Assembly: GCA_965153355.1 (NCBI GenBank)
Contig: OZ231126.1
Coordinates: 49,352,001 to 49,416,000, forward strand
Length of the DNA: 64,000 nt
Reading direction: 5' to 3'
Origin: Flaccisagitta enflata
Lineage: Eukaryota > Chaetognatha > Sagittoidea > Aphragmophora
The notes below the pieces were generated by a model that made no database searches, was not told the origin of the DNA, and saw only the letters and a program-made list of their open reading frames with translations. The translations under genes and the position numbers were made by a program. Position 1 is the stretch's first letter. Every line of letters starts with the position of its first letter. Positions 43,250 to 54,553 of this stretch are shown piece by piece.

Positions 43250-43451
43250 AGAAGCGGAAGCGGAAGCGGAAGCGGAAGCGGGTGGAAGCGGTAGTTTGAG
43301 CATGGAAGCGGAAGCGGAAGCGGAAGCGCAATTTTAAAATTAAGTGGAAGCGGAAGCGGAAGCGAAAACTTTTTTTGAAGCCTAATGGAAGCGGAAGCGG
43401 AAGCGAAAGGACATAATCAAGCGCTTCCGCTTCCGCTTCCGCTTCCACTAG
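43250..43451 (+). repeat. (GGAAGC)n hexamer array, left end of the hAT-like element
   Basis: Four groups of GGAAGC units separated by 15-25 bp spacers; the last group is in the opposite orientation (GCTTCC). Confidence 0.9.
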
Positions 43452-43876
43452 ATCCTGAAAATATTTTGACAATAATCATGTCAGTTTTGATGATACTTGT
43501 CTTAGTATACTTTATTCATTTTTTTTTTTTTTTTGTGTTATTATTTTTTTTTTATTGCTTTTGTATATTTTTCCTTCATCTGTTTGTCTCTGTTGGTCTA
43601 TATTTTTTTATTCTCCTTTCACTTTATCTGATTTTTTTCTGTCTGTCTGTATATCTCTTTCTGTCTGTCTGTCTGTCTTTTGCTGATTCACTCTCTCTTT
43701 TTCTCTTCGTCTCTCGGGGAAGCGCCTGTCCTCGAAAATTTTCCTGTGGCCTAATTTCGAAAATTAATTTTGGCCTAATGGTGAAAAATTTTTTTATCCA
43801 TTGCGCCAATTTAAATAAAAGTTATGACTTGGATACAAAAATATATGCGCCTAACTTAAAAAAAGGAGAAAAGGCA

Positions 43877-43880
43877 GAGA

Positions 43881-43946
<66 letters not shown>

Positions 43947-43984
43947 TATAGAGAGAGAAAGAGAGATAGAGAGAGAGAGAGGAG
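43877..43984 (+). repeat. (GA)n with GATA interruptions
   Basis: GA broken by ATAGAG at several points. Confidence 0.9.
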
Positions 43985-44416
43985 AGACTTAAAAACAGTG
44001 ACAAAGGTAAGAACAGTGAGAGAAATTAAAAGTAATAAATATAATAAAAAGGAAGGCAAAAAAATCATTGCTTTAACAAAATGCCTAATGACCTTTTTTA
44101 ACATTGCCTCTACTGGGGTAGCCTTGTATCCACTCTTGTTATTTTTATATATTCATAAAACTATTGTTACTAACAAAACTTACATTGCCCTTTCATCAAT
44201 TTTCAAAAAATCATAACTATTTTGTTGATTTAAAATATTTTTGCAATATCATTTTTTATTCTTTTTTTATTTTTAAAAACTAATCTATAAAGAAAAACAA
44301 CACTTCATCAAGCAACAAAAACACTTAAAATCAACCAAAAACAGTTTTTTTTTCTTACTTATTTCTCTCATGCATACTTTTTTGTTTTTCTCTCTATTTG
44401 TATTTTTGCCTTATCC

Positions 44417-44418
<2 letters not shown>

Positions 44419-44492
<74 letters not shown>

Positions 44493-44815
44493 ATGAAAAT
44501 TTTCCTTGAAATTGGCTTAATAGTGAAAAAAATATTTTCATTAGGCCAATTTCTGATGATATTTTCTATTATGCTTTCGCCATTAGAGATACACCTTCTC
44601 TCTCTCGCTTTCTCTTTTCTCTCTCTCTCTCTCTCTCTCTGTGTGTCTCTCTCTTCTCTCTTTTCTTTCTTGACTCTCAGTCTGTTTATCTATCTTTCTG
44701 TCTGTCTTTTTTTTCTCTCTCTCACTTTCTCTTTTTCTGTCTCTTTTTTTCTCTCTCTCTCTCGCTCTCTCGCTCTAGCTCTCTCTTGCTCCCTCTTTCT
44801 CTCTTCATTTATTCA
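44419..44815 (+). repeat. (CT)n and CT-rich tract
   Basis: Pure CT 44419-44486; imperfect CT, TTTC and GTCT at 44598-44805. Between them AAATTGGCTTAATAGTGAAA resembles the inverse-like TTGGCCTAATGGTGAAAAAT at 43768. Confidence 0.85.
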
Positions 44816-45189
44816 AGTTGATTGGTTAATTAGAAAGGAGCAAGACTCATATACCTTAAGACCTTATTTCATAAATTTTTGAAAAACAAAAGCCAATAGA
44901 TGATCCAATGATGTCTTTAACAAATATACAAATTTAAGAAAAAAATGATTTCAAAGATTAGTTGAAAGGTATAGAATAAATAAATAGATGAATAAATATA
45001 TGAATAATTAAATAAACAAATGAATACAAAATGATTGTTTAAACTCATTGCAATAACTAATAACAGCAAAAAAATTGTATTGATATCTATGTCATTAACA
45101 TATTTTCTATTATCTTTTATATTTCCTTATATTTTATCCCCTCTCTTTTTTTACATAAAAAAACATTTTACATGACTTAGATAAATGTT

Positions 45190-45361
45190 ATAGCGGACTA
45201 GCGACTCTATAAGAGGCTTTGTCTGTCCGTCTGTTGGTCAGTCGGTCGGTCGGTCGGTTTGTTGGTTGGTCCGTGGTGATCGAGTTTGAAAGTTTGAAAA
45301 CGCGCATTTCCGCCCCTGCCCACTTGTCCGCGACTGGTATTGGCCGTGTATCCGGCCTTGT
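45190..45361 (+). mobile_element. TH element nested in the hAT-like element
   Basis: TAGCGGACTAGCGACT (damaged hairpin), CTATAAGAGGCTTTGTC, CGGTCGGTCGGTCGGTT, ATCGAGTTTGAAAGTTTG, CGCCCCTGCCCACTTGTCC, GGCCGTGTATCCGGCC, TTGTT. Confidence 0.85.
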
Positions 45362-45366
45362 TGAAA

Positions 45367-45455
45367 TGGTGGAAGCGGAAGCGGAAGCGGAAGCTGTCAA
45401 TTCTTAAATATGCCTTTTGGAAGCGGAAGCGGAAGCGGTCCAAAAATCTACCGCT
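45367..45455 (+). repeat. (GGAAGC)n hexamer array, right end of the hAT-like element
   Basis: Two groups (45369-45395 and 45419-45438), closing with CCGCTTCTGC. Confidence 0.9.
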
Positions 45456-45475
45456 TCTGCATCTCTAGTTTGAGC

Positions 45476-45690
45476 AAGCAGATGTGAGAAAGCATATCAG
45501 TAAGCAGACCGCTCATCTGTGAGGGTGTTTTTAAGCATTGTAGCTCTTTTAGCTCATTTAGCTGAATCTTTTTTTCTGATTCTAAATATGCAAATACAAG
45601 AAAGCATGTTAGTAAGCATAGCTGATTATCTGATTTTGAGTATTTTAGCTAATCTAGCTTATTTGGCTCAAATCTATTTTTCCCTGATTT
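45476..45690 (+). repeat. Tandem repeat copies B and C (unit about 120 bp)
   Basis: GCTCATCTGTGAGGGTGTTT, TTAGCTCATTTAGCTGAATC, then AGTAAGCATAGCTGATTATC, TTTAGCTAATCTAGC. Same unit as 43085. Confidence 0.75.
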
Positions 45691-46875
45691 TCAGTGCTAT
45701 CAATATATACAATTGCTCTTGATTTGATCTAACAAGTAAAAAAAATTGCAGTGACTGAAAACAAAAGCTTGGTAAAATGTGACCGATGCTTACAACTTTT
45801 TTCCTCACGGCGACAGCCGCCATTACTGGTACTAACTAGAACAGAGAAGAAAACAATCTTCAATCTAATTACGGGACCGCGAGTTTGGAATGTTCATCAC
45901 AACCGGTTGTGGTTGTGGTTAAGATGATAGATTTGGATCATTTTGGCTGCAAAATTAAGCTAGTCTTTTGAAATGTGACTAAAAATCCATGAGATAAGTA
46001 AAAGAAAGTTCAAGAGCTAACCAGAAATGCAATCTGCTTGTTTCTATCATTTATTGGTAAAATTTGACAGTAAATCTAAGATGGAAGGGCATGAGCAAAA
46101 ACAAATCCTATTTTTTTGCCATTTTTGAAAGTACAAAATCAACTTCAAAATAATGGCATTTCTGAACAATTTGATGGACAGAGCTATAGCGGAAGCGACC
46201 AGCCAAATGAAGACAATTTTAAATATCATTAAATGATGATTTTTTAAACTAAAAATAGGTTTATTCATTTTTATAAATGATATTTTTGCATGAAAGATAG
46301 TTGATATCTCACCTAAATGTAAGAAAAATGAAGATAAATGATGAAAAAATTGTGGATTTATAAAGAAAATTTGATTTTGCAATCAGAGTTGTCTTGGGTG
46401 AAATTCTAAGCCGGCTTCTAATTTGATAAATTTGCATTTCCAAAAACATAGCTCTATTCTAAAAACATAAAAGAATAGGGCCATGTTCTTAGAAATGCAA
46501 AAATTTGCATCTGGAGACCGTCTTAGAATTTCACCTAACTGCTTCTTAAATTTTTGCAACTGTATTTTCAGCGAATTCTTGCAAATGAGTGATTGTTTCT
46601 GTCTCTCACCAATGCAATATCAAATCTCTTGGTTTGTTTTTATTCTTAACCATTATGTGAATAATAAAACTAAAAAAAAACAAAATATATTTTGATATGT
46701 TATAATTTAAAAGTAAAGCAGGTTATGAATATGTATGGTTGCCTAATTTTGCCTTCGTTTGCACTGTGACGTAATCAAAGCGTTATCTTGAAGCTTCATG
46801 AACGAATCTCAATACATTTCGCTATGAAACGTTAAGTCTACAAGTCACATGCGGACTTTTGGATTCAACTTTTTA
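45691..46875. other. No gene seen
   Basis: AT-rich. A short inverted pair (AAATTTGCATTTCCAAAAAC near 46427 and TAGAAATGCAAAAATTTGCA near 46487) may be an old MITE of about 130 bp with AGCCGGCTTCTAATTT / ACCGTCTTAGAATTT outside it. Confidence 0.35.
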
Positions 46876-47110
46876 GGTGCGCCATAGCACCTCTTTATTC
46901 TTTAAGAGGCTCTGTATGTTGGTCGGTTGGTTGGTCCGTCGGTCACGCTCGAGTTGAAAATCATAGAAAATGATTAAAATCTCATTCATCATTCATGTTA
47001 CTTGATATTTTATTCATAACCATATTCAGCTACAGTTACGTTTGATAGAGCCAGTCCGTCGGTCTGTTGGTCGGTTCATCGCTCTAGAGTGCAAAATCGC
47101 AGAAAATGTT
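46876..47110 (+). mobile_element. Diverged TH elements with a third hairpin type
   Basis: T run, AGGTGCGCCATAGCACCT (stem AGGTGC/GCACCT), CTTTAAGAGGCTCTG, GGTCGGTTGGTTGGTCCG, CTCGAGTTGAAAATC. A second partial copy (CAGTCCGTCGGTCTGTTGGT, CTCTAGAGTGCAAAATCGCA) follows at 47054. No right-end hairpin is seen. Confidence 0.65.
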
Positions 47111-47608
47111 TAAAAATCTCATAAAAACGGTTTTTTTCGCCTTTGGTCCTATATGCCATGAAAAAATTTTCGCCTTTGGTTATTTTCGCTATCAGAAGAT
47201 ACACCCAAAAAATGTATACTCCCAGCCCCAAAATGGCAAAACTTCCTAAAATGGCCCCAAACCGAAAATGGAAAACTTTATTTTTCTCTTCCACGTTTCA
47301 AAAAGTAGAATTACGTAATTCGACTTTTTTCCAACAATAAACGAGAATAGAACCTGAAAAAAAAAACACGGGAAAAATGGTTAAAGAAAAAAGATTCATG
47401 CCAATAAATCAGATCAGTCGGTGATGGAAGCAAAACGTCATTGGAAACCGGAGTACAACCATCATCAATCTTCCGAGATGGACAGGGGTTAATTTCCAAG
47501 GGTCAATACTGGTAGTAAGAAACGTAGGTTAAAGGGTGTAATCATGGGATAGACTCGAATCGTTTTACATTCAGTTTTCCAGTTTGCTTGTCATTGATTT
47601 ATTGTTCC

Positions 47609-47609
<1 letters not shown>
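47111..47609. other. No feature seen
   Basis: AT-rich; no supported ORF. Confidence 0.4.
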
Positions 47610-47665
<56 letters not shown>

Positions 47666-47817
47666 CGTCCTTTTCTGTGTGTCCTCTGTCTCTTTGTCTC
47701 TTTGTCTCTTTCTGTCTCTATCTCTTTCTTTCTCTGTCACATAGTGTCTCTGTCCATGTCTCTACCCCTGATCTGACTGTCTGTCTGTCAGTCTGTATGT
47801 CAGTCTGTCTGACTGTA

Positions 47818-47872
<55 letters not shown>

Positions 47873-47874
47873 GA

Positions 47875-47913
<39 letters not shown>
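47610..47913 (+). repeat. (CT)n and (GTCT)n block
   Basis: CT 47610-47662, mixed GTCTCTTT, then GTCT 47776-47892 and CT to 47912. Confidence 0.95.
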
Positions 47914-47938
47914 ATAACTCATCCGTCATTTTCTTTTG

Positions 47939-48160
47939 TCAAGGAATTTTTAGGGAGATCCGAATCAATTGACAGCTACTCCGATGGTCAAAAACTGGTG
48001 ACACTTCTAGGAATTCGCTTTTTGATCGACGAGCGGCGAATTCATCATTTCTATCATTTCTATCATTTCCATCATTTCCATCGCATCTCTTGTCTTGGGG
48101 AGATCGATGTACAGAGTCACTGCACCGGGTCTTGACACAGAAATCTGTCATCAACGTCAA
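47939..48160 (-). CDS. Protein-like segment open on both strands
   Basis: Minus frame: DFCVKTRCSDSVHRSPQDKR, CDGND with GND/RND repeats (ATTTC units on plus), EFAARRSKSEFLEVSPVF, DHRSSCQLIRISLKIP and stop; preceded by GATGACAG. Plus frame: after TTTTCTTTTGTCAAG, EFLGRSESIDSYSDGQKLVT, LLGIRFLIDERR, stop at about 48129. Both have splice-like acceptors and coding-like codons; the strand given is a weak preference. Confidence 0.25.
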   Translation of the reverse strand: MTLMTDFCVKTRCSDSVHRSPQDKRCDGNDGNDRNDRNDEFAARRSKSEFLEVSPVFDHRSSCQLIRISLKIP

Positions 48161-48171
48161 AATGCAACCGG

Positions 48172-48281
<110 letters not shown>

Positions 48282-48330
48282 GATGCTTCAAGGCATTCGT
48301 TTGATTTTGTGTACTGGAAAAGCACGCCAG

Positions 48331-48360
48331 TGTGTGTGTGTGTGTTTGTGTGTGTGTGAC

Positions 48361-48441
<81 letters not shown>

Positions 48442-48600
48442 AATAGAGACAGACAGACAGACAGAGACAGACAGGGAGAGACAGATAGACAGAGACAGAC
48501 AGAGACAGAGAGACAGAGAGACCGAGAGACAGCGACAGGCAGAGACAGGCTGAGTCAGACAGACAAGAAAGACAAAGAGACAAAGAGAGACAGATGGACA
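48331..48600 (+). repeat. (GT)n, (GA)n and GACA-type repeats
   Basis: GT 48331-48370, GA 48370-48434, then GACAGACAGA/GAGACA to 48600. Confidence 0.95.
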
Positions 48601-48930
48601 AGGAAAAAAGATAGATTAAAGAATAAACTTTAAACTAAAAGGCCGGGAGAAAAAAACACAACAATATGGTGGTCTGAAAAAAGTAAACGCAACCCACTTG
48701 AGAAAAAAATGTTTAGATATTCATCCTACAAGCAGACAGGAAAAAAAGCAAGAGCTTTAAAATAGGATGTAATAGATTTACTGAGAATAAATTCTTTTGA
48801 CACAACCCCACAACCAATTCCCACGTGAACTCATAACCCCAACACCGAGATAGACACGTGTCTATTGTCTAATGTTGGTCCGCAGAAAGATGATTCGATG
48901 GGGCATCATCAAAAGACATCAAAGGGATCG
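48601..48930. other. No gene seen
   Basis: Unique-looking; contains the palindrome AGACACGTGTCT near 48853. Confidence 0.4.
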
Positions 48931-49850
48931 ACGTATTAAGACTCGTCTGATCATCTCCGTGGCTTCAACAGATATCTAGTTTGATCATCCTTTTAAATCA
49001 ACTCTATGAATAACATGGACAGGTCATTTCCTATGATCACTCCTTTGATTGACCATTTCAAATCATTACTAACGCTTAGATCATACCTCTCTGGGTCAAC
49101 AAAGGATCGCCTTTACAGAGCATTTCCTCTTTTAAGTTTACAAAGATCAATTTTCTGTTGATCATCCCCGCGATAAATGACCATCGCCACGAATACTATC
49201 TTGCTACTAAATATATCAACATCTGAAAAGAAGCATCAACTTTGGAAGAGTACTGCTCCTAAACGAATAAAACTACAATTACCAGATTGGTCTTACTTTA
49301 ATGATTTGTTTGAACTTTTTAAAATGCGACCAATCTGGTAATTGTAGCTTTATTCGTTTAGCAGCAGTACTCTTCCAAATTTGATGCTTCTTTTCAGATG
49401 TTGATATATTTATTAGCAAGATAGTAGCCTTTTTGGATCACCTTTGAGGATCACTACCACAAGATCACTTCTTCAGATCATCCCCGTGAGTCATTATCAA
49501 TAACCATCCTCACGAATTGCCTCTTTGGATCACTACCACAAGATCACTTCTTCAGATCATCCCCGTGGGTCATAATCAATAACCATCCCCACAAATAGCC
49601 TCTTAAGATCACCTTTGGGGATCACTACCACAAGATCACTTCTTCAGATCATCCCCGTGGGTCATAATCAATAACCATCCCCACAAACAGCCTCTTTGGA
49701 TCACCTTTGAGGATCACTACCACTAGATCACTTCTTCAGATCATCCTGGTGGGTCAAAATCAATGACCATCCCCACAAATAGCCTCTTAAGATCACCTTT
49801 GAGGATCACTACCACTAGATCACTTCTTCAGATCATCGCCGTGGATTATC
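48931..49850 (+). repeat. GATCA-rich tandem repeat (unit about 92 bp)
   Basis: Four and a half good units between 49427 and 49848 (CTTCTTCAGATCATCCCCGT, AATAACCATCCCCACAAATA, GCCTCTTTGGATCACC). Degenerate units (GATCATCTCCGTGG, GATCATCCCCGCG) extend left to about 48931. It is interrupted by the MITE at 49196. Confidence 0.9.
49196..49424. mobile_element. Hairpin MITE, CTATCTTGCT family, inside the GATCA repeat
   Basis: CTATCTTGCTACTAAATATA and inverse TATATTTATTAGCAAGATAG, TA on both sides, arms of about 100 bp. Host unit reads CCACAAATAGCCTC; here it is CCACGAA-TA-element-TA-GCCT, so the TA duplication is visible directly. Confidence 0.9.
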
Positions 49851-50769
49851 ACCGATCTTCCATGAATCTCCCGCGACGATAAGCCCGGCAAAGGATACCC
49901 CCCAACGTGATGCCCCGAAATGATTGCCGATTTCGGGATCACCGTCACCTTTTTCATCGTGGTTTATCGGGACTTTTATTGATACCACATTGATCATAGA
50001 CTTAGTACCGTTCAGAGCGTGTTCGGCCGATTTCTGTCTGGGTCTCTGAAAAAGAAAGCGTCTGTCTACTCCTTGAACAGATATTCTTCTTATGACACAA
50101 TCCTAATAAAATAAAACCATAGGCCATAACGCACACACGGGCCATATGGCCCATATGGCCCTTCTGGCCCTTATACGGTAGCCCATTGGTCACAACACCC
50201 AAATGCCATGGTAACACAATCAATATCCAGTTAAACAACAACGACAACCACAATGAGGAAAAAAACAACCAGCATCTGACACTAATAACGCATCATTGCT
50301 AAGTACATATTGTACGGACCACACTCGAGAAAGCAATGTTATTATATTTAGAGGGCGTCGATATTCAATGTATATATTTCGGAATACTAAACAGTAAATT
50401 CCCAGTGGTCTCGAACTTGGTAATCCCATGAGAATCCGCGAGACGGGTCAGAGTAATCAAAAAGTCTAATGAGCGGAACAGTCGACCAACCAGCACAGAA
50501 AATCGCACTTTAGCCTAGGAACCGGTCATGAAATACAATATCTATTTTCATTGGATCAGTCAATTAACATACTAAAAAAGTAACTGAACTCAGTTCTAAA
50601 TGATAGTATGGTTATTGGGCAACAAGGAAAATCGTGAAATCTAATTGCTGCCGAGTCTGCTAAGTCTACCACTAGACTTTCAAAAGAAAAAAAAAGTAAC
50701 GAGGTGTTACAATGACGTCGCGGACGGGCATACAATCCATTAACCTATCCAGACTGCCGCACACAAACT
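49851..50769. other. No gene seen
   Basis: Contains GGCCATATGGCCCATATGGC near 50140, a short palindromic repeat. Minus-strand ORFs here have no domain. Confidence 0.4.
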
Positions 50770-50922
50770 CAAACACACACTCACACACAAACACTCACCA
50801 TCATTCTTTCACATTTTCCAACTCGTTCATTACGGACCAATAGATGGACCAACAGAGGGAGTGAGGGACGGACCAACGGGTGGACAAAACCATTTATGAA
50901 TAGAGTCCCGAGTCCGCCACTA
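50770..50922 (-). mobile_element. Decayed TH element
   Basis: CATTTTCCAACTCGTTCATT, ACGGACCAATAGATGGACC, GGACGGACCAACGGGTGG, GAATAGAGTCCCGAGTCCGC then CACT and AAAAA. The GGCC end is lost and replaced by CACACA. Confidence 0.7.
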
Positions 50923-51032
50923 AAAAAGAAAAAAAAGAGACATAATGAGAACGAAAATGAATCCATTAAACTAGGGAGCTTCTTTAAATGGTTACGCCAT
51001 GCGCAGTTTTCTCTCTCTTTCTCTTTCTCTTT

Positions 51033-51067
<35 letters not shown>

Positions 51068-51459
51068 GGGCGAAGTCAGGTAGGAATTTATGATAAATGA
51101 CAAGACCCTTCATTCTTCTGTCCCTCAAACGTTTAATTGCCTAACTCGTGCTGGTTGTCATCTTCATCATCCCTAAACATATCTGTCGTGCCGCGAATCC
51201 CGCATCTGTATGAACCCGTTCGCTCGGACTTATTCGCTTAAAAAAGTTCCATCGCCAAGTATTTTCATACCACCCATATCGAATTGCCATGTTATTGCGT
51301 TCATTCATGATGCAAACAACATACATTGCTTTCATCATTTCGTTCAAAGATGCTTCTTCTCAGAGGGTATGTCCATCCATCCATGTCACTCTATGGTATT
51401 CAACATCTCCATTTGACAATTTAGGTAACTCAAACGTTGGTTGCCAGCAGTTAATAATA
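50923..51459. other. No gene seen; CTTT/CT tract at 51010-51067
   Basis: Short TTTCTC repeat, otherwise unique AT-rich sequence. Confidence 0.4.
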
Positions 51460-51882
51460 CACGCTTTTCTTTTTATAAGAACACTGTTTATAAGAACGTC
51501 AGCCTCAGATTTGGCCAAAAAATAAAAACATCTTAAGAATATGCTGAGCCTTTAATTTAAGTTAAGAATAATATTTCTTTCAAAAAACTGGCAAAATTAG
51601 ATGAAAAACCCTCAATGATTGATATTTTGATAATGATTTTTAAAATGATAATTCATTATTCATTAAATATCAATCTTATATTTCTTTTTATATAATGAAA
51701 ATGTCTTTTTTTACAATTGCTTAAAATATACTAATATAGTAATATAAACATATAGTTATAAAAAAATAATCTTATTCAAAAATAAGAACATGTTAAGAAC
51801 GCTTAAGCCTTAAAACGGGGCTAGAAATAAGAACGCTGAGGCTGACTTCAAAAATCCATGTTCTGATAAAATGAAAAGCGTG
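51460..51882. mobile_element. MITE, CAC-T8-ATAAGA family, copy 1
   Basis: CACGCTTTTCTTTTTATAAG and inverse-like CTGATAAAATGAAAAGCGTG, TA on both sides. Subterminal: GTCAGCCTCAGATTTGGCC on the left, GAACGCTGAGGCTGACTTC on the right. 423 bp. Confidence 0.85.
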
Positions 51883-52277
51883 TACTTTCGGTAACAGCTT
51901 GTTTTAATGACGACGCATGACGGGTCGTTCTTGCATGGTTAATTGTACCTTAATGGCTAATTAGTCTTCGCCATCACTGTCCCTGCTGGTTCAAGGAGGC
52001 AGCAGTTACGTAGTGATAATGGCCTTAAGCTAACCATGTAAGACATAAAGAACGAGATAATGATGCATATCAAGCCACCGATTAAAGCCTGACTTGAAAA
52101 GAAAAGTTAACTGCAAAGTATGTTAATCTATCAGTCAGGTGTGATTCAACATTTGTCTGTTTTACATCTTTTTCCACTTATTCCTATTCAGCTTCTATTT
52201 CATTTTCATCTGATACAATTCCTTTTTCTCCTCCATCAGTCATTTCCTTTTTCTTTTTCTGTTTTTCTTTCTTCCTC
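51883..52277. other. No gene seen
   Basis: Unique-looking; becomes T-rich to the right. Confidence 0.4.
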
Positions 52278-52323
52278 TCCTTCTTCTTCTTCTTCTTCTT
52301 CTTCTTCTTCTTCTTCTTCTTCT

Positions 52324-52405
<82 letters not shown>

Positions 52406-52432
52406 TCTTCTTCTTCCTTCTTCTTCTTCTTC
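52278..52432 (+). repeat. (TTC)n microsatellite
   Basis: About 48 TTC units with CTC interruptions. Confidence 0.95.
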
Positions 52433-52820
52433 ACACACCAAATATACGTATATATGAATCATTATGAGCAATCTCTCCTTGCTCCCCACCACCACCATCC
52501 CCTCTTCTTCCTCGTCCTCCACCACCACACCCACCACTACCAACTCCACCACCACCACCTCCTCCTCCTCTCGATTTCCTTTGAAGCAAGCCGCGTCGCC
52601 GCCTATCTTTCTTCAGATCTCAGCCGACTTTTCGAGGTTCGGCTCATCACAAGGCGGTTAATTAACCAGTTTTGGGATATCAACACTTAATAATCTTTCC
52701 TCGTTTCTCTTTTCTTTTCTGTTTTATCTCTTTTTTTCTCTTCTCGTCTTTCTGCCATCGCGCGTTTCTCGACGCATTGGCTTGTGTATCGTTGCCTTCT
52801 TTCTGGCCTATTCTGCTCTC

Positions 52821-52881
<61 letters not shown>

Positions 52882-53012
52882 CAAACTCATGTACGGAAGG
52901 TGTTTCTCTTTTCTTTTCTTTCCTTTATTTGTTTTATTGTGCCTTTTTGTTTCATTCTTTTTTTTCTTTTTTTCTTTTTCAGACTCTTTCTTCATCTCAT
53001 CAATCTATGTAG
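52433..53012 (+). other. Low complexity, no gene supported
   Basis: ACC-rich part 52487-52565, GTCT/CT repeat 52819-52878, T/C-rich sequence to 53000. The ACCACC part has a Thr/Ser-rich frame with no splice support. Confidence 0.5.
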
Positions 53013-53084
53013 GTATGTATGTATGTATGTATGTATTTATGTATGTATGTATGTATGTATGTATGTATGTATCTATCTTTCTAT

Positions 53085-53144
<60 letters not shown>

Positions 53145-53196
53145 TAATCTACCAATCCATTCATTTTGTATGTTTACCTCTTTACCTATCTATCCT

Positions 53197-53232
<36 letters not shown>
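53013..53232 (+). repeat. (TATG)n and (TATC)n
   Basis: GTAT 53013-53070, CTAT 53083-53143 and 53198-53232. Confidence 0.95.
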
Positions 53233-53658
53233 CACTCTTTTCTTTGACTAAGAACCTAGTTTATAAGAACATTGAGGCTCAGATGTGGAAAAAGATAAGA
53301 ACAATCATAAGAACATTGCCAGCCTCACAACGGAGGATTACAAGAATATCATTCTTTTGTTGCTCTAGGTTAATGTAGGAACTGCAGTAAACAAAAAGAA
53401 TTGTGACTGCTTTATTGTAGTAATTGACATTATTCAGTCTGACATTGAAATCTGATATGTTTGTGATTAATATTTTAGTTCTTCTGTCCTTTCAATTAGC
53501 CATCAAAGCAAGGTAACCAGATCAGAGAACATTCCTGTGTAAGCTGGCAATTGAAAAAAAAGAACATCCCAAGAACAATTTGAGGCTCATATTGCCTTAA
53601 GAATAAGAACATTGAGCCTCAGAAAAAAATCACATGTTCTTATAAGAAAAAAAGAGTG
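53233..53658. mobile_element. MITE, CAC-T8-ATAAGA family, copy 2, inside (TATC)n
   Basis: CACTCTTTTCTTTGACTAAG and CTTATAAGAAAAAAAGAGTG with TA outside; TATC repeat resumes directly at 53659. 426 bp. Subterminal GAGGCTCAGATGTGG and GAACATTGAGCCTCAG. Confidence 0.9.
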
Positions 53659-53725
53659 TATCTATCTATCTATCTATCTATCTCTCAATCTATCTATCTA
53701 TTTATCTATCAATCTATCTATCTTT
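53659..53725 (+). repeat. (TATC)n, right part
   Basis: Continuation of the repeat split by the MITE. Confidence 0.95.
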
Positions 53726-53789
53726 CTTTCTTTGTACCTACAAATCCTTTCTTTAGTACTCTGTTTTTCCAACTGTACTAAATACTCTT

Positions 53790-53796
53790 TCTTTTT

Positions 53797-53880
<84 letters not shown>

Positions 53881-53911
53881 TTCCTTTCTTTCTTTCTTTC
53901 TTTCTTTCTTT
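53790..53911 (+). repeat. (TTTC)n microsatellite
   Basis: About 28 TTTC units with one CC interruption at 53882. Confidence 0.95.
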
Positions 53912-54069
53912 TGCCTCATGCCTTTCTATTTTCCTTTACATGAATGGCCGCTCTCGCTCATTTCTCTCAATCCCCAAGTGTTGACCAGCAGTTAGGATCA
54001 TCGGAGGGATTTTTATGGGGGTTCGGCGGCCAGCTTTTGATCGTCACCTGCATCCACATCAGCTGAACC

Positions 54070-54071
<2 letters not shown>

Positions 54072-54166
<95 letters not shown>

Positions 54167-54292
54167 ACACACACACACACACACAGACACACAGACAGAC
54201 ACAGACAGACACAGACAGACACAGACAGACACAGACAGACACAGACAGACACAGTCAGACACAGACAGACACAGACAGACACAGACATACAT
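54072..54292 (+). repeat. (GA)n, (CA)n and (ACAGACAGAC)n
   Basis: GA 54072-54162, CA 54163-54184, then ten-base units CACAGACAGA about ten times. Confidence 0.95.
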
Positions 54293-54326
54293 GTAGCGAG
54301 GATATAGATTCAGAAAAAAGATGAAA

Positions 54327-54327
54327 G

Positions 54328-54374
<47 letters not shown>

Positions 54375-54485
54375 ATCATTTGGGTTTGACGATGTGCATA
54401 CTTTTTTGTACTAGTTTGGGCCCATGGCGCATGGCAAAAAAACTAAAAAAAAAAACAACAACAGCAACAACAACAACAGCAACAA

Positions 54486-54552
<67 letters not shown>
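54327..54552. repeat. (TTG)n and (CAA)n facing each other
   Basis: TTG 54327-54373, 80 bp unique, CAA 54456-54552. The arrays can pair as a hairpin. Confidence 0.95.

Positions 54553-54553
<1 letters not shown>

Larger units (their letters stand above)
43241..45467. mobile_element. hAT-like non-autonomous element with hexamer-array ends
   Basis: The ends TAGAGATGCAGAAGCGG and inverse CCGCTTCTGCATCTCTA are flanked by a perfect 8-bp duplication GTTTGAGC (43233-43240, 45468-45475). An 8-bp duplication and a TAGAG-type terminus fit the hAT superfamily. It is 2,227 bp with no transposase. Just inside both ends are (GGAAGC)n arrays in inverted arrangement. The interior is AT-rich and holds GA/CT tracts, some TTTC sequence and a TH element. 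Confidence 0.85.

Noticed and set aside
47076-47340. ORFs on both strands near 47.1-47.3 kb
   Set aside because: AT-rich, no domain, no splice sites; by-chance length.
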